Assembly: GCF_008641105.1 (NCBI RefSeq)
Contig: NZ_VTTI01000004.1
Location: 62,001-126,000, forward strand
Source: Halopseudomonas salina
Lineage (GTDB): Bacteria; Pseudomonadota; Gammaproteobacteria; Pseudomonadales; Pseudomonadaceae
Length of the DNA: 64,000 nt
Reading direction: 5' to 3'
Under the pieces are notes generated by a model, which was not told the DNA's origin, did not search any database, and saw only the letters and a program-made list of their open reading frames with translations. Positions 16,827-27,311 of the stretch are shown piece after piece; within the stretch, counting starts at the first letter, position 1; the number at the start of each line of letters is the position of its first letter. The position numbers were made by a program, and so were the translations under genes.

Positions 16827-19636
16827 ATCACGAGACACTGATCGAACTCCGCGCGACCGCCAGAATGCAGTTGCATGCCGGCTTTACCCTTGATGACGCT
16901 ACTGCACTGGTTGGGTATTTCGCGGATCTGGGTGTCAGCCATTTTTACGCATCCCCTCTCACCAGCGCTCGCCCAGGTTCGTTGCATGGCTACGACGTGA
17001 TCGATCCGACCAGGATCAACCCCGAACTCGGCGGGGAAGCAGCACTGCAACGTCTTGTGCACGCCCTGCGCGAGCGTCAGATGGGGCTGATTGTGGATAT
17101 TGTGCCCAATCATATGGCCGTCAGTGATGCCAATCCTTGGTGGCACAGCGTATTGGCATGGGGGGTTACAAGCCCTTATGCGGACTTCTTCGACATCAAC
17201 TGGCACTCGGCTGACGCCCTGATGGACGGCCGATTGCTGGCTCCGTTCCTGGGCCGAGACTACGCCAAGGTACTGGATGCCGGTGAACTGCTACTCGATT
17301 TCGACGTAGCCAATGGCACCTTTTCGGTGAACTACTTCGACAATCGATTTCCACTGACTCCGCCCAGTTATGCGGACATATTGCACTGCAGCGACGACCT
17401 GCGGCTGAACGAACTAGCAGTGCGTTTTGCCGCGCTGGAAGGCTCTCGCCAAGCGCCGGAGCAGGCGCAGCACCTTTGTAAGGAACTGGCACAGCTCTGC
17501 GTGAACGACGCCCAGCTGGACCATTTGCGCCAGGCTATGAAGTCCTTCAGACATGAGGATTTGCAAGGCAACAATCGATTACATGCTCTGCTGGAACGTC
17601 AGCACTACCGGCTTGCCAACTGGCGTACCGCCGCAGACGAAATCAACTGGCGCCGCTTCTTCGATGTCAATGAACTAGTCAGTTTGAAGATCGAGTCTCC
17701 CGAGGTATTCGAGGCCGCACATGTAAAGATTTTTGACCTGGTAGAGCGAGGCCTGATTGATGGTCTGAGAATCGATCACATTGACGGCCTGGCAGATCCC
17801 CATTCCTACTGCCGCAGGCTAAGACGCCGCATCGAGGGGTTGCCGGGGCACCCACCGGGGACTCGTTTCCCCATCTATGTGGAAAAGATTCTCGGCGATG
17901 GCGAGGCGCTGCCGGTCGATTGGCAGGTGGACGGCACCACCGGCTACGAATTCATGAACCAGGTATCGCTTCTGCAACACGATCCGCAAGGTGCCCCGCC
18001 GCTGCAGCAACTGTGGGCAATTGAAACCACTCGCCCTGCAGACTTTTTGCAGGAGGTGTACGAAGCGCGGCGCCTGGTGCTCACACACTCACTGGCCGCC
18101 GATTTCGAGACGGTGGCGCAGGGTCTGATGGCCCTGGCACGCATGAATCTGGATACACGGGATCTGACGCTCAACAGCATACGCCGGGTACTGCTTGAGC
18201 TGATTGCCAACTTCAGCGTCTACCGAACCTACGCAGCTGCCTGTGGGCGCTCAGAACAGGACTGTCAGTATTATCAACAGGCGGCGCTGGCGGCGGATCA
18301 GAGGTTATGCGAGTCAGATAAAGATATTCTTGCCGCGCTGGATCACTGGCTTGGGGGAGAGAGCTTCAACCAGTTACCGCCAGGGCCCGAACGTCGCCTG
18401 CGCCAGCGTGTTTTGCGCCGCTTTCATCAGTTGACCTCCCCCGCGGCCGCCAAGGCAGTGGAAGACACTGCATTCTATCGTTCAGGGGTATTGCTTTCAC
18501 GCAACGATGTGGGGTTCGATCCCGGGCATTTCAGTGCGTTAGTAGAGGCCTTTCATAACGTAAACCTCGAGCGCAATAAGTCGTATCCGCGCAGTTTACT
18601 CGCCACCGCCACCCACGATCACAAGCGCGGTGAGGATACCCGGGCTCGCCTTGCCGTCATCAGTGAACGGGCTCCCTGGTATATCGACAGGGTTCGCCAA
18701 TGGAAACAGCTCGCCGCACCCTTGCGCAGCTCCGGCGCAGGAGTGAGAGCACCCTCGGCAGGTGACGAATTGATGCTGTATCAAACCCTGCTGGGCAGCT
18801 GGCCGCTGGACCTCGAGAGTACTAACCAGAGCGGTATGCGGGCGTACTTCGAACGTGTCGCGGGCTGGCAACAAAAAGCCCTCCGCGAGGCAAAACTGCT
18901 CAGCAGCTGGAGCACACCCAATAGCCCGTATGAGGACGCCTGCCGTGAGTTTCTCGCCGTCGTTCTGCTGGGCTCGCAGGGTCAAAGCTTGCGCGCGCAA
19001 ATAGCGGATGCTGCCGCCGACCTGGCACCTGCAGGTGCGCTGAACAGCTTGGCCCAAAGCCTGCTACGGCTGACTGTTCCCGGCGTACCAGACCTTTACC
19101 AGGGTGCTGAATTCTGGGACTTCAGTCTGGTTGACCCGGACAATCGCAGACCCGTCGACTACTCCACGCGCCAGGCCGCGTTTGCTGAGGAGCACTCGGC
19201 AAATCAATTGCTGGAAAACTGGAAGAACGGGCGGATCAAGCAACAGCTTATCGGCCGTGCTCTCGATTGGCGGCGCGAGCATGCAAGCCTTTTCCGGCAC
19301 GGCAACTATCAGCCCCTGCAAACCATCGGCGAGCACGCCAACAAACTGTGCGCTTTTGCCCGCGAATACGAGGACCGCAGCATCATCGTTGTTGTGCCCG
19401 TGCTGGTCGCGTCCTTGCTTGGCGATGCAAGCGATCCGCTGGTACCGGCGAAACAATGGGGTGATACCGCAGTACAGCTGCCTGCGCACCTGCACAAGCG
19501 CAGGCTGGAAAACCTGCTGGCAGCCGAAACAGTAATGGAACGCAGCGGCCAAATAGCTGCCAGTGAATTGCTCGCACGGTTTCCTGTCGGTTTCATATCC
19601 GTTCAATCCGATGGCCTTGAGGAGCACCAATCATGA
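16823..19636 (+). CDS. treY: Malto-oligosyltrehalose synthase TreY
   Basis: TreY turns the reducing-end alpha-1,4 bond of a maltooligosaccharide into the alpha-1,1 bond of trehalose; TreZ then cuts the trehalose off. The 937-residue GH13 protein shows ARMQLHAGFTLDDATALVGYFADLGVSHFYASPL at the N-terminus, VDIVPNHMAV, LRIDHIDGLADP with the nucleophile Asp, IYVEKILGDGE with the Glu, and ATHDHKRGEDTRARLAV. The C-terminal region has VPGVPDLYQGAEFWDFSLVDPDNRRPVDY, normal for the family. It is linked by 4-nt overlaps to malQ and glgX. Confidence 0.95.
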   Translation: MNHETLIELRATARMQLHAGFTLDDATALVGYFADLGVSHFYASPLTSARPGSLHGYDVIDPTRINPELGGEAALQRLVHALRERQMGLIVDIVPNHMAVSDANPWWHSVLAWGVTSPYADFFDINWHSADALMDGRLLAPFLGRDYAKVLDAGELLLDFDVANGTFSVNYFDNRFPLTPPSYADILHCSDDLRLNELAVRFAALEGSRQAPEQAQHLCKELAQLCVNDAQLDHLRQAMKSFRHEDLQGNNRLHALLERQHYRLANWRTAADEINWRRFFDVNELVSLKIESPEVFEAAHVKIFDLVERGLIDGLRIDHIDGLADPHSYCRRLRRRIEGLPGHPPGTRFPIYVEKILGDGEALPVDWQVDGTTGYEFMNQVSLLQHDPQGAPPLQQLWAIETTRPADFLQEVYEARRLVLTHSLAADFETVAQGLMALARMNLDTRDLTLNSIRRVLLELIANFSVYRTYAAACGRSEQDCQYYQQAALAADQRLCESDKDILAALDHWLGGESFNQLPPGPERRLRQRVLRRFHQLTSPAAAKAVEDTAFYRSGVLLSRNDVGFDPGHFSALVEAFHNVNLERNKSYPRSLLATATHDHKRGEDTRARLAVISERAPWYIDRVRQWKQLAAPLRSSGAGVRAPSAGDELMLYQTLLGSWPLDLESTNQSGMRAYFERVAGWQQKALREAKLLSSWSTPNSPYEDACREFLAVVLLGSQGQSLRAQIADAAADLAPAGALNSLAQSLLRLTVPGVPDLYQGAEFWDFSLVDPDNRRPVDYSTRQAAFAEEHSANQLLENWKNGRIKQQLIGRALDWRREHASLFRHGNYQPLQTIGEHANKLCAFAREYEDRSIIVVVPVLVASLLGDASDPLVPAKQWGDTAVQLPAHLHKRRLENLLAAETVMERSGQIAASELLARFPVGFISVQSDGLEEHQS

Positions 19637-21798
19637 GTAACGGACAAGATAGGCGCTATGAAGACTTCCTGGCCCAGCAGCAATCACGAGTGACCGAAGG
19701 CCAACCGTTCCCGTTGGGTGCCACCTGGGATGGCCTGGGCGTCAATTTTGCGCTGTTCTCAGCCCATGCGACCCGGGTGGAATTGTGCCTGTTCGACAGC
19801 ACGGGTGAGAACGAGCTGGAACGGATCGAATTACCCGAATACTCCAACGAAATCTGGCATGGGTACCTGCCGGATGCGCATCCGGGCCAAATTTATGGCT
19901 ACCGGGTGCACGGGCCATATGAACCCGAGGCAGGTCATCGCTTCAACCATCACAAGCTGCTGATCGACCCCTACGCAAAGCAGCTCGTAGGGAGCCTGCA
20001 ATGGTCGGAGAGCCTGTTTGGCTACACCATTGGTTCAGCCGATGGAGATCTCAGCTTTGATGAACGTGACAGCGCTCCTTTTGTACCCAAGGCCAAGGTG
20101 ATCGATCCGGCATTTACCTGGGGGCATCTGCACAACCCCCGCGTGCCCTGGAGCCAGACCGTGGTGTATGAAACCCATGTGCGGGGCATCAGCATGCTCC
20201 ACCCGGACGTGCCCGAGAACCTACGCGGTACCTATGGTGGGCTGAAAACTGCCGAGCTGATAAGCCATATCAAGTCCCTGGGCGTCACCAGTGTGGAATT
20301 ATTGCCAGTCCATGCCTATGTCAACGACCAGCACCTGCTAGAAAAGGATCTGAACAACTACTGGGGCTATAACAGCATCGCTTTTTTTGCGCCCCATCCC
20401 GAATATTCGGCCAGCGGACGCATCAGCGAATTCAAGGAAATGGTCGCACAACTTCACGACGCCGGTCTCGAGGTATTCCTCGACGTGGTTTACAACCACA
20501 CAGCCGAGGGTAACGAGCTGGGGCCGACCCTGTCGATGCGCGGCATAGATAACGCGACCTACTACAGGCTGATGCCGGACGAAAAGCGCTACTACATCAA
20601 CGATTCCGGCACCGGCAATACCCTGGACCTGGGGCACCCCTGCGTGTTGCAGATGGTCACCGACTCCCTGCGCTACTGGGCGACTGAAATGCGGGTTGAC
20701 GGCTTTCGGTTCGATCTCGCCACCATTCTCGCCAGACATGCCCATGGCTTTGACGAGCGACACGGTTTTCTCGTTGCCTGCCGCCAGGATCCAGTCCTCA
20801 GTGAAATCAAATTGATCGCTGAGCCCTGGGACTGTGGCCCGGGCGGCTACCAAGTGGGTGGTTTCCCGCCCGGCTGGATGGAGTGGAACGATCGGTACCG
20901 AGATACTGTACGTTCTTTCTGGCGTGGCGACGAAGGGCAGATAGGTGAACTGGCCAGCCGTCTGACCGCCTCGGGAGAGTTCTTCAACCAACGCGGCCGC
21001 CGGCCCTTTGCCTCCGTCAATTTCGTCACGGCCCATGACGGATTCACCCTGCGCGATGTCGTCAGCTATGACAACAAGCACAACGAGGCCAACGGCGAAA
21101 GCAATCAGGACGGCAGTGATCACAACTATTCCTGGAATCATGGCGAGGAAGGCCCAACCGAAGACACTGACATACAAGAGCTGCGACTGCGCCAGATGCG
21201 CAACATGCTGGCCACCCTGATGCTGTCTCAGGGCACGCCCATGCTGCTTGCCGGTGACGAGTTCAGTCGTACGCAGCAAGGCAACAACAATGTCTATTGT
21301 CAGGATAACGAGCTGGGCTGGGTAAACTGGAACCTGGACCAGGAGGGTCGCAGCCTGCTGAAATTTACTCGCAGACTGGCGCAATTGCGCAGCGCCTATC
21401 CGATTCTGCGTCGCGGCCGCTTTCTGATTGGCGAGTATGAAGAGGAGCTTGGCGTCAAGGACGTCACCTGGCTGGCGCCGGACGGCAGCGAGATGGCCGC
21501 GCAGCAATGGGAGGATCCTCAGGCCCGCTGTCTGGGCATGCTGATGGACGGACGCGCCAGACCCACGGGCATCCGTCGTGGTGGACACGATGCGACCCTG
21601 TTGCTGATCCTTAACGCTCATCACGAGCCTGTCGGCTTCCACCTCCCAGAAGTGGTTCAGGGCGCCTGGTGGCATTGCCTGCTGGACACCAGCCGCCCTC
21701 GCCTGCGGTCGGGTGAACGACACGAAATGGGAAATGAATATGAGGTTCTCGAGCGCTCCCTGATGCTCTTCGAATTACAGAAAGAGGAGGAGGACTGA
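19633..21798 (+). CDS. glgX: Glycogen debranching enzyme GlgX
   Basis: GlgX hydrolyses the alpha-1,6 branches of glycogen, preferring short outer chains, and supplies linear oligosaccharides to MalQ and TreY. The 721-residue protein has a CBM48 domain (about 20-130) and a GH13 barrel with VFLDVVYNHTAEGNELGPT, RVDGFRFDLATIL (nucleophile), KLIAEPWDCGPGGYQVG (acid/base) and VNFVTAHDGFTLRDVVSY. The GNNNVYCQDNELGWVNW motif is diagnostic of GlgX/isoamylase. It is the last gene of glgA-treZ-malQ-treY-glgX and is followed by a 9-bp stem-loop. Confidence 0.95.
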   Translation: MSNGQDRRYEDFLAQQQSRVTEGQPFPLGATWDGLGVNFALFSAHATRVELCLFDSTGENELERIELPEYSNEIWHGYLPDAHPGQIYGYRVHGPYEPEAGHRFNHHKLLIDPYAKQLVGSLQWSESLFGYTIGSADGDLSFDERDSAPFVPKAKVIDPAFTWGHLHNPRVPWSQTVVYETHVRGISMLHPDVPENLRGTYGGLKTAELISHIKSLGVTSVELLPVHAYVNDQHLLEKDLNNYWGYNSIAFFAPHPEYSASGRISEFKEMVAQLHDAGLEVFLDVVYNHTAEGNELGPTLSMRGIDNATYYRLMPDEKRYYINDSGTGNTLDLGHPCVLQMVTDSLRYWATEMRVDGFRFDLATILARHAHGFDERHGFLVACRQDPVLSEIKLIAEPWDCGPGGYQVGGFPPGWMEWNDRYRDTVRSFWRGDEGQIGELASRLTASGEFFNQRGRRPFASVNFVTAHDGFTLRDVVSYDNKHNEANGESNQDGSDHNYSWNHGEEGPTEDTDIQELRLRQMRNMLATLMLSQGTPMLLAGDEFSRTQQGNNNVYCQDNELGWVNWNLDQEGRSLLKFTRRLAQLRSAYPILRRGRFLIGEYEEELGVKDVTWLAPDGSEMAAQQWEDPQARCLGMLMDGRARPTGIRRGGHDATLLLILNAHHEPVGFHLPEVVQGAWWHCLLDTSRPRLRSGERHEMGNEYEVLERSLMLFELQKEEED

Positions 21799-21799
21799 T

Positions 21800-21826
21800 C
21801 AGGTCCGAAGAGCCAATTCGGGCCTG
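21800..21826 (+). terminator. Stem-loop downstream of glgX
   Basis: CAGGTCCGA (21800-21808) pairs with TCGGGCCTG (21818-21826) through 9 bp including one U-G wobble in plus-strand RNA, loop 9 nt, no T-run. The wobble favours function in the plus-strand transcript, fitting the end of the glgA-glgX operon. Confidence 0.45.
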
Positions 21827-21837
21827 AGCCAGGCCTT

Positions 21838-21870
21838 AACTATGCCTGAACTATGCCTGAACTATGCCTG
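21838..21870. repeat. Three tandem copies of an 11-bp unit
   Basis: AACTATGCCTG occurs three times in exact tandem. It is non-coding and sits between glgX and the ybhP-like gene. The rest of the 266-nt gap shows nothing I can name. Confidence 0.85.
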
Positions 21871-22064
21871 AGGTTGCCGGTCGTAGATTTCATGAAACAC
21901 CCGTTTCCTTAATCAACGTACCGGTACAACCAAGGTAATCCAGGATCAATGAGTCACGCTTGCAATCCAGCTCCAGAGCCCCGGCAGCTTATAGCCTTTG
22001 ACCTTCGCCTACTCTTGGGCCTGACTGCGCAAGATGCACGCCAAGCAGGAAGTGAGCACGCCCC

Positions 22065-22850
22065 ATGACGATAATGAGTGTTGAGCGTAAGCCCACGGCC
22101 ATGGCTTCACCGGTGAACAGGCTGCGTATTCTTACCGTGAACACGCACAAGGGTTTTACCTGGATGAATCGGCGTTTCATCCTGCCCGAGCTGCGTGAAG
22201 CCGTTCGCACCCAGTCTTCGGATGTGGTCTTTCTTCAGGAAGTGCTCGGGGAAAATATCAAGCATGGCTCGCAGTACTCAAACTGGACTCCGGTGCCGCA
22301 ATACGAGTTTCTCGCTGACAGCATGTGGCCAGATTTTGCCTATGGCCGAAATGCCGTGTACCCCCATGGTCATCACGGTAATGCCCTGTTGTCCAAATTT
22401 CCGATCTTGCGCTATCAGAATCTCGACGTGAGCGTCAGCGGCACCGAAGAACGCGGGCTGTTACACGCCGTGCTCGACGTTCCAGGACACAAGGAAGTAC
22501 ATGCCATTTGTGTTCATCTGGGGCTTCGCGAACACCACCGCCAGGAGCAACTGGGGCTACTGAGCGATCTAGTCAACCGCTTGCCGGCAGGTGCCCCGGT
22601 CATCGTCGCAGGTGATTTCAATGATTGGCGCCAGCGCGCGGACCGGTATCTGGCAGACGCTGGCATGCATGAGGCCTTCGTCAGCGAGTTCGGCACACCG
22701 GCCAGAAGCTTTCCTGCCCGTTGGCCTCTGCTTTGTCTGGATCGAATCTATGTTCGTAACGCTACCTTCCGGCATCCGGAAGTTCTGTCCAAACGTCCAT
22801 GGTCGCATTTGTCTGACCATGCCCCCCTGGCGGTCGAGGTTCTTTTATGA
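22065..22850 (+). CDS. ybhP: Endonuclease/exonuclease/phosphatase family protein, YbhP-like
   Basis: This 261-residue protein has the metal-dependent EEP fold shared by AP endonucleases and lipid or inositol phosphatases. Motifs are RILTVNTHKGF, VVFLQEVLGE (metal Glu), VIVAGDFNDWR and LSDHAPLAVEV (catalytic Asp-His). The order ybhP-clsB-ybhN is the same as in E. coli, where ybhP lies beside cardiolipin synthase ClsB; a phospholipid-related substrate is therefore a reasonable guess but unproven. The start is uncertain: ATGs at 22065, 22074 and 22101 are in frame and none has a well-placed ribosome site. It overlaps the next gene by 4 nt. Confidence 0.82.
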   Translation: MTIMSVERKPTAMASPVNRLRILTVNTHKGFTWMNRRFILPELREAVRTQSSDVVFLQEVLGENIKHGSQYSNWTPVPQYEFLADSMWPDFAYGRNAVYPHGHHGNALLSKFPILRYQNLDVSVSGTEERGLLHAVLDVPGHKEVHAICVHLGLREHHRQEQLGLLSDLVNRLPAGAPVIVAGDFNDWRQRADRYLADAGMHEAFVSEFGTPARSFPARWPLLCLDRIYVRNATFRHPEVLSKRPWSHLSDHAPLAVEVLL

Positions 22851-24073
22851 AGGCGCACTGGTGTGACGGCAATCAGGTGGAATTATTGATAAACGGCGAG
22901 GCTTTTTTTCCCAGCGTGTTTGAGCGCGTTCGCGCTGCGCGTGAAGAAATCCTGCTGGAAACCTTCATTCTGTTTGAGGACAAGGTCGGGCGCGAGCTGC
23001 AACAGGTTCTGATCGAAGCGGCTAAGCGCGGTGTACGCATCGAGGTGCTGGTGGACGGCTACGGTACCGCCGATCTGAGCACGCCCTTTGTCAAGGAAAT
23101 GACCGAAGTGGGTATCAGTGTTCACATGTTCGACCCGCAACCCAAGTTGCTGGGTTATCGAACCAACCTGTTCCGTCGCCTGCACCGCAAGATAGTGGTC
23201 ATAGATTGCCAGGAAGCCTTCGTTGGCGGGATCAATTTCAGTGTCGACCATCTGGCCGAATCCGGCCCCATGGCCAAACAGGATTACGCCGTGCTGGTAC
23301 GGGGCCCGATTGTGGCTGATATTCACAGGGCAAGCATGGATCTGTTTCACCGCACCCGCAACAGTGCCCCTGACTGGACTGACCGCAGCGAGCATAAGGT
23401 CCAACGTCGCGCGGGAGGCGCCAGTATGCTGCTTTCCATTCGTGACAATGACCATCATTTGCGCGATATCGAAGCACAATACATGCGGGCCATCCGCTCG
23501 GCGGATCATCGCCTGGTTATTGCCAATGCCTATTTTTTTCCCGGCTACCGATTGATGCGTGCTTTGCGGGTCGCAGCCAAGCGGGGGGTGAATGTTGTGC
23601 TCATTCTTCAGGGTCAGCCAGACATGCCCTGGGTCCGCCTTGCCAGCCAGTTCCTCTACGGCTACCTGCTACGATCGGGGGTGAAAGTATACGAGTACTG
23701 TGAGCGGCCATTGCATGGCAAGGTGGCACTGGTAGACCGTGAGTGGTGTACCGTCGGCTCGAGCAATCTTGACCCCTTGAGCCTGTCACTCAACCTTGAA
23801 GCGAACCTGATGATTCGCGACCATGCGCTCAATCAACAACTTTTCGAGCATCTCAACAGGTTGGCCGACGCCAAATGCAACGAGATCACGCTTGAGGAAG
23901 TTAATCGGGGTGCCTGGTGGAAAACCCCCGTGAGCGTGCTCTGCTTCCACTTCCTGCGCCATTTTCCTGCCATGGCAGGCATGTTGCCTGCCCACACTCC
24001 GCGGCTGGAACCCCTTACGCCAGGCGCAGAAGAAGCCGAAATGATGGAATTGAACCAGGATAAACCCTCATGA
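22847..24073 (+). CDS. clsB: Cardiolipin synthase B-type phospholipase D family protein
   Basis: ClsB-type enzymes form cardiolipin at the inner membrane by phosphatidyl transfer. The 408-residue protein lacks N-terminal transmembrane helices, as expected for ClsB rather than ClsA. It has two HKD motifs: HRKIVVIDCQEAFVGGINF near residue 110 and HGKVALVDREWCTVGSSNLD near residue 290, each with His, Lys and Asp in place. The 4-nt overlaps with ybhP and ybhN point to one operon. Its place inside the trehalose/glucan island suggests membrane remodelling during osmotic or drying stress. Confidence 0.9.
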   Translation: MKAHWCDGNQVELLINGEAFFPSVFERVRAAREEILLETFILFEDKVGRELQQVLIEAAKRGVRIEVLVDGYGTADLSTPFVKEMTEVGISVHMFDPQPKLLGYRTNLFRRLHRKIVVIDCQEAFVGGINFSVDHLAESGPMAKQDYAVLVRGPIVADIHRASMDLFHRTRNSAPDWTDRSEHKVQRRAGGASMLLSIRDNDHHLRDIEAQYMRAIRSADHRLVIANAYFFPGYRLMRALRVAAKRGVNVVLILQGQPDMPWVRLASQFLYGYLLRSGVKVYEYCERPLHGKVALVDREWCTVGSSNLDPLSLSLNLEANLMIRDHALNQQLFEHLNRLADAKCNEITLEEVNRGAWWKTPVSVLCFHFLRHFPAMAGMLPAHTPRLEPLTPGAEEAEMMELNQDKPS

Positions 24074-25038
24074 GCGTAGCGGCAGAGGCCAGGCAAAAAA
24101 AACCGAAACGCAACAAATGGTTCTGGATCAAACGCCTGACGACCATCGCCTTTTTCATCCTGATTCCAACCCTACTGTATTTTCAGGCGCGCAATATCGA
24201 TTGGCAGGAAGTTGCAGCAACACTGCGAACCTATCCTCCAGGTATCCTGATAATTGGCGCTGGCATCGCGCTGGTCAGCTATTTTGTCTATTGCGCTTTT
24301 GATCTGCTGGGTCGCTATTACACCCGGCACGGGTTGCCAGTGAAACAGGTCGTTCCCGTGGCCTTCGTTTGCTATGCATTCAACCTGAACATGGGCGCGC
24401 TGGTGGGTGGCGTAGCTTTTCGTTATCGCCTTTACAGCAGGCTCGGGCTTGACGTGCCAACCATTACCCGTGTTCTTACCTTGAGCATGATCACCAACTG
24501 GCTGGGTTATATCATACTGGCTGGCGGCATATTCGCCCTTGGATTGATCACGTTGCCCGAGAGCTGGGAGATCGGTGGAACCGGTTTGCGCATACTGGGC
24601 GTTGGGCTGTGGATCGTTGCTGCGGCGTATTTGCTTGCCTGTGGACTATCCAAACGCCGCAGTTGGCACTGGCGTGGTCACGAAATACTGCTACCCCCTC
24701 TGCGAATGGCATTGGTCCAGGCTGGCCTCGGAGCGCTTAACTGGTCATTGATGGCGTTGCTGATCTATTTGATGATGCCCGAAGACGCCTTCTATCCAAC
24801 GATATTGGGTATTTTGATGATCAGTAGCATCGCAGGCGTAATCACGCATATTCCGGCGGGCCTGGGGGTGATCGAGGTGGTGTTTATTACCGCATTGCAG
24901 CATCAGTTTGCCAAGAGCGAATTGCTTGCGGCTCTGATCGCGTATCGGGCACTGTATTTCATATTGCCCCTGGTCATAGCCTGCATTATTTACATGGTTC
25001 TGGAGAATAGATCCAAGACGCTACGCAACCAGCAATAA
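24070..25038 (+). CDS. ybhN: YbhN-like integral membrane protein (UPF0104 / LPG-synthase TM family)
   Basis: This is a 322-residue polytopic inner-membrane protein with about eight hydrophobic segments. The N-terminus is Lys/Arg-rich (QKKPKRNKWFWIKR). The family is related to the membrane half of lysyl-phosphatidylglycerol synthases, and some members are thought to move phospholipids across or between membranes. A typical GVITHIPAGLGVIEVVFI motif is near the C-terminus. It is the last gene of ybhP-clsB-ybhN and converges on glgB; a 7-bp stem-loop lies in the 53-nt gap. Confidence 0.85.
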   Translation: MSVAAEARQKKPKRNKWFWIKRLTTIAFFILIPTLLYFQARNIDWQEVAATLRTYPPGILIIGAGIALVSYFVYCAFDLLGRYYTRHGLPVKQVVPVAFVCYAFNLNMGALVGGVAFRYRLYSRLGLDVPTITRVLTLSMITNWLGYIILAGGIFALGLITLPESWEIGGTGLRILGVGLWIVAAAYLLACGLSKRRSWHWRGHEILLPPLRMALVQAGLGALNWSLMALLIYLMMPEDAFYPTILGILMISSIAGVITHIPAGLGVIEVVFITALQHQFAKSELLAALIAYRALYFILPLVIACIIYMVLENRSKTLRNQQ

Positions 25039-25042
25039 GGAT

Positions 25043-25061
25043 CACAGCCGAACAGGCTGTG
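25043..25061. terminator. Stem-loop between convergent ybhN and glgB
   Basis: CACAGCC (25043-25049) and GGCTGTG (25055-25061) form a perfect 7-bp stem with a 5-nt loop. An overlapping alternative pairing with CCACAG further right is possible. No T-run; probably ends both transcripts. Confidence 0.4.
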
Positions 25062-25091
25062 GCTGGCTGCCCACAGCTTGCCGACCTTTGT

Positions 25092-27297
<2,206 letters not shown>

Positions 27298-27311
<14 letters not shown>

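Noticed and set aside
20338..21723. 461-residue open frame on the minus strand
   Set aside because: Lies wholly antisense to glgX, which has all catalytic motifs; composition (Val/Gln/Ala-rich, no motif) is that of a shadow frame in GC-rich DNA.
21838..21870. CRISPR array
   Set aside because: The units are only 11 bp, contiguous and without spacers; no cas genes in the window.
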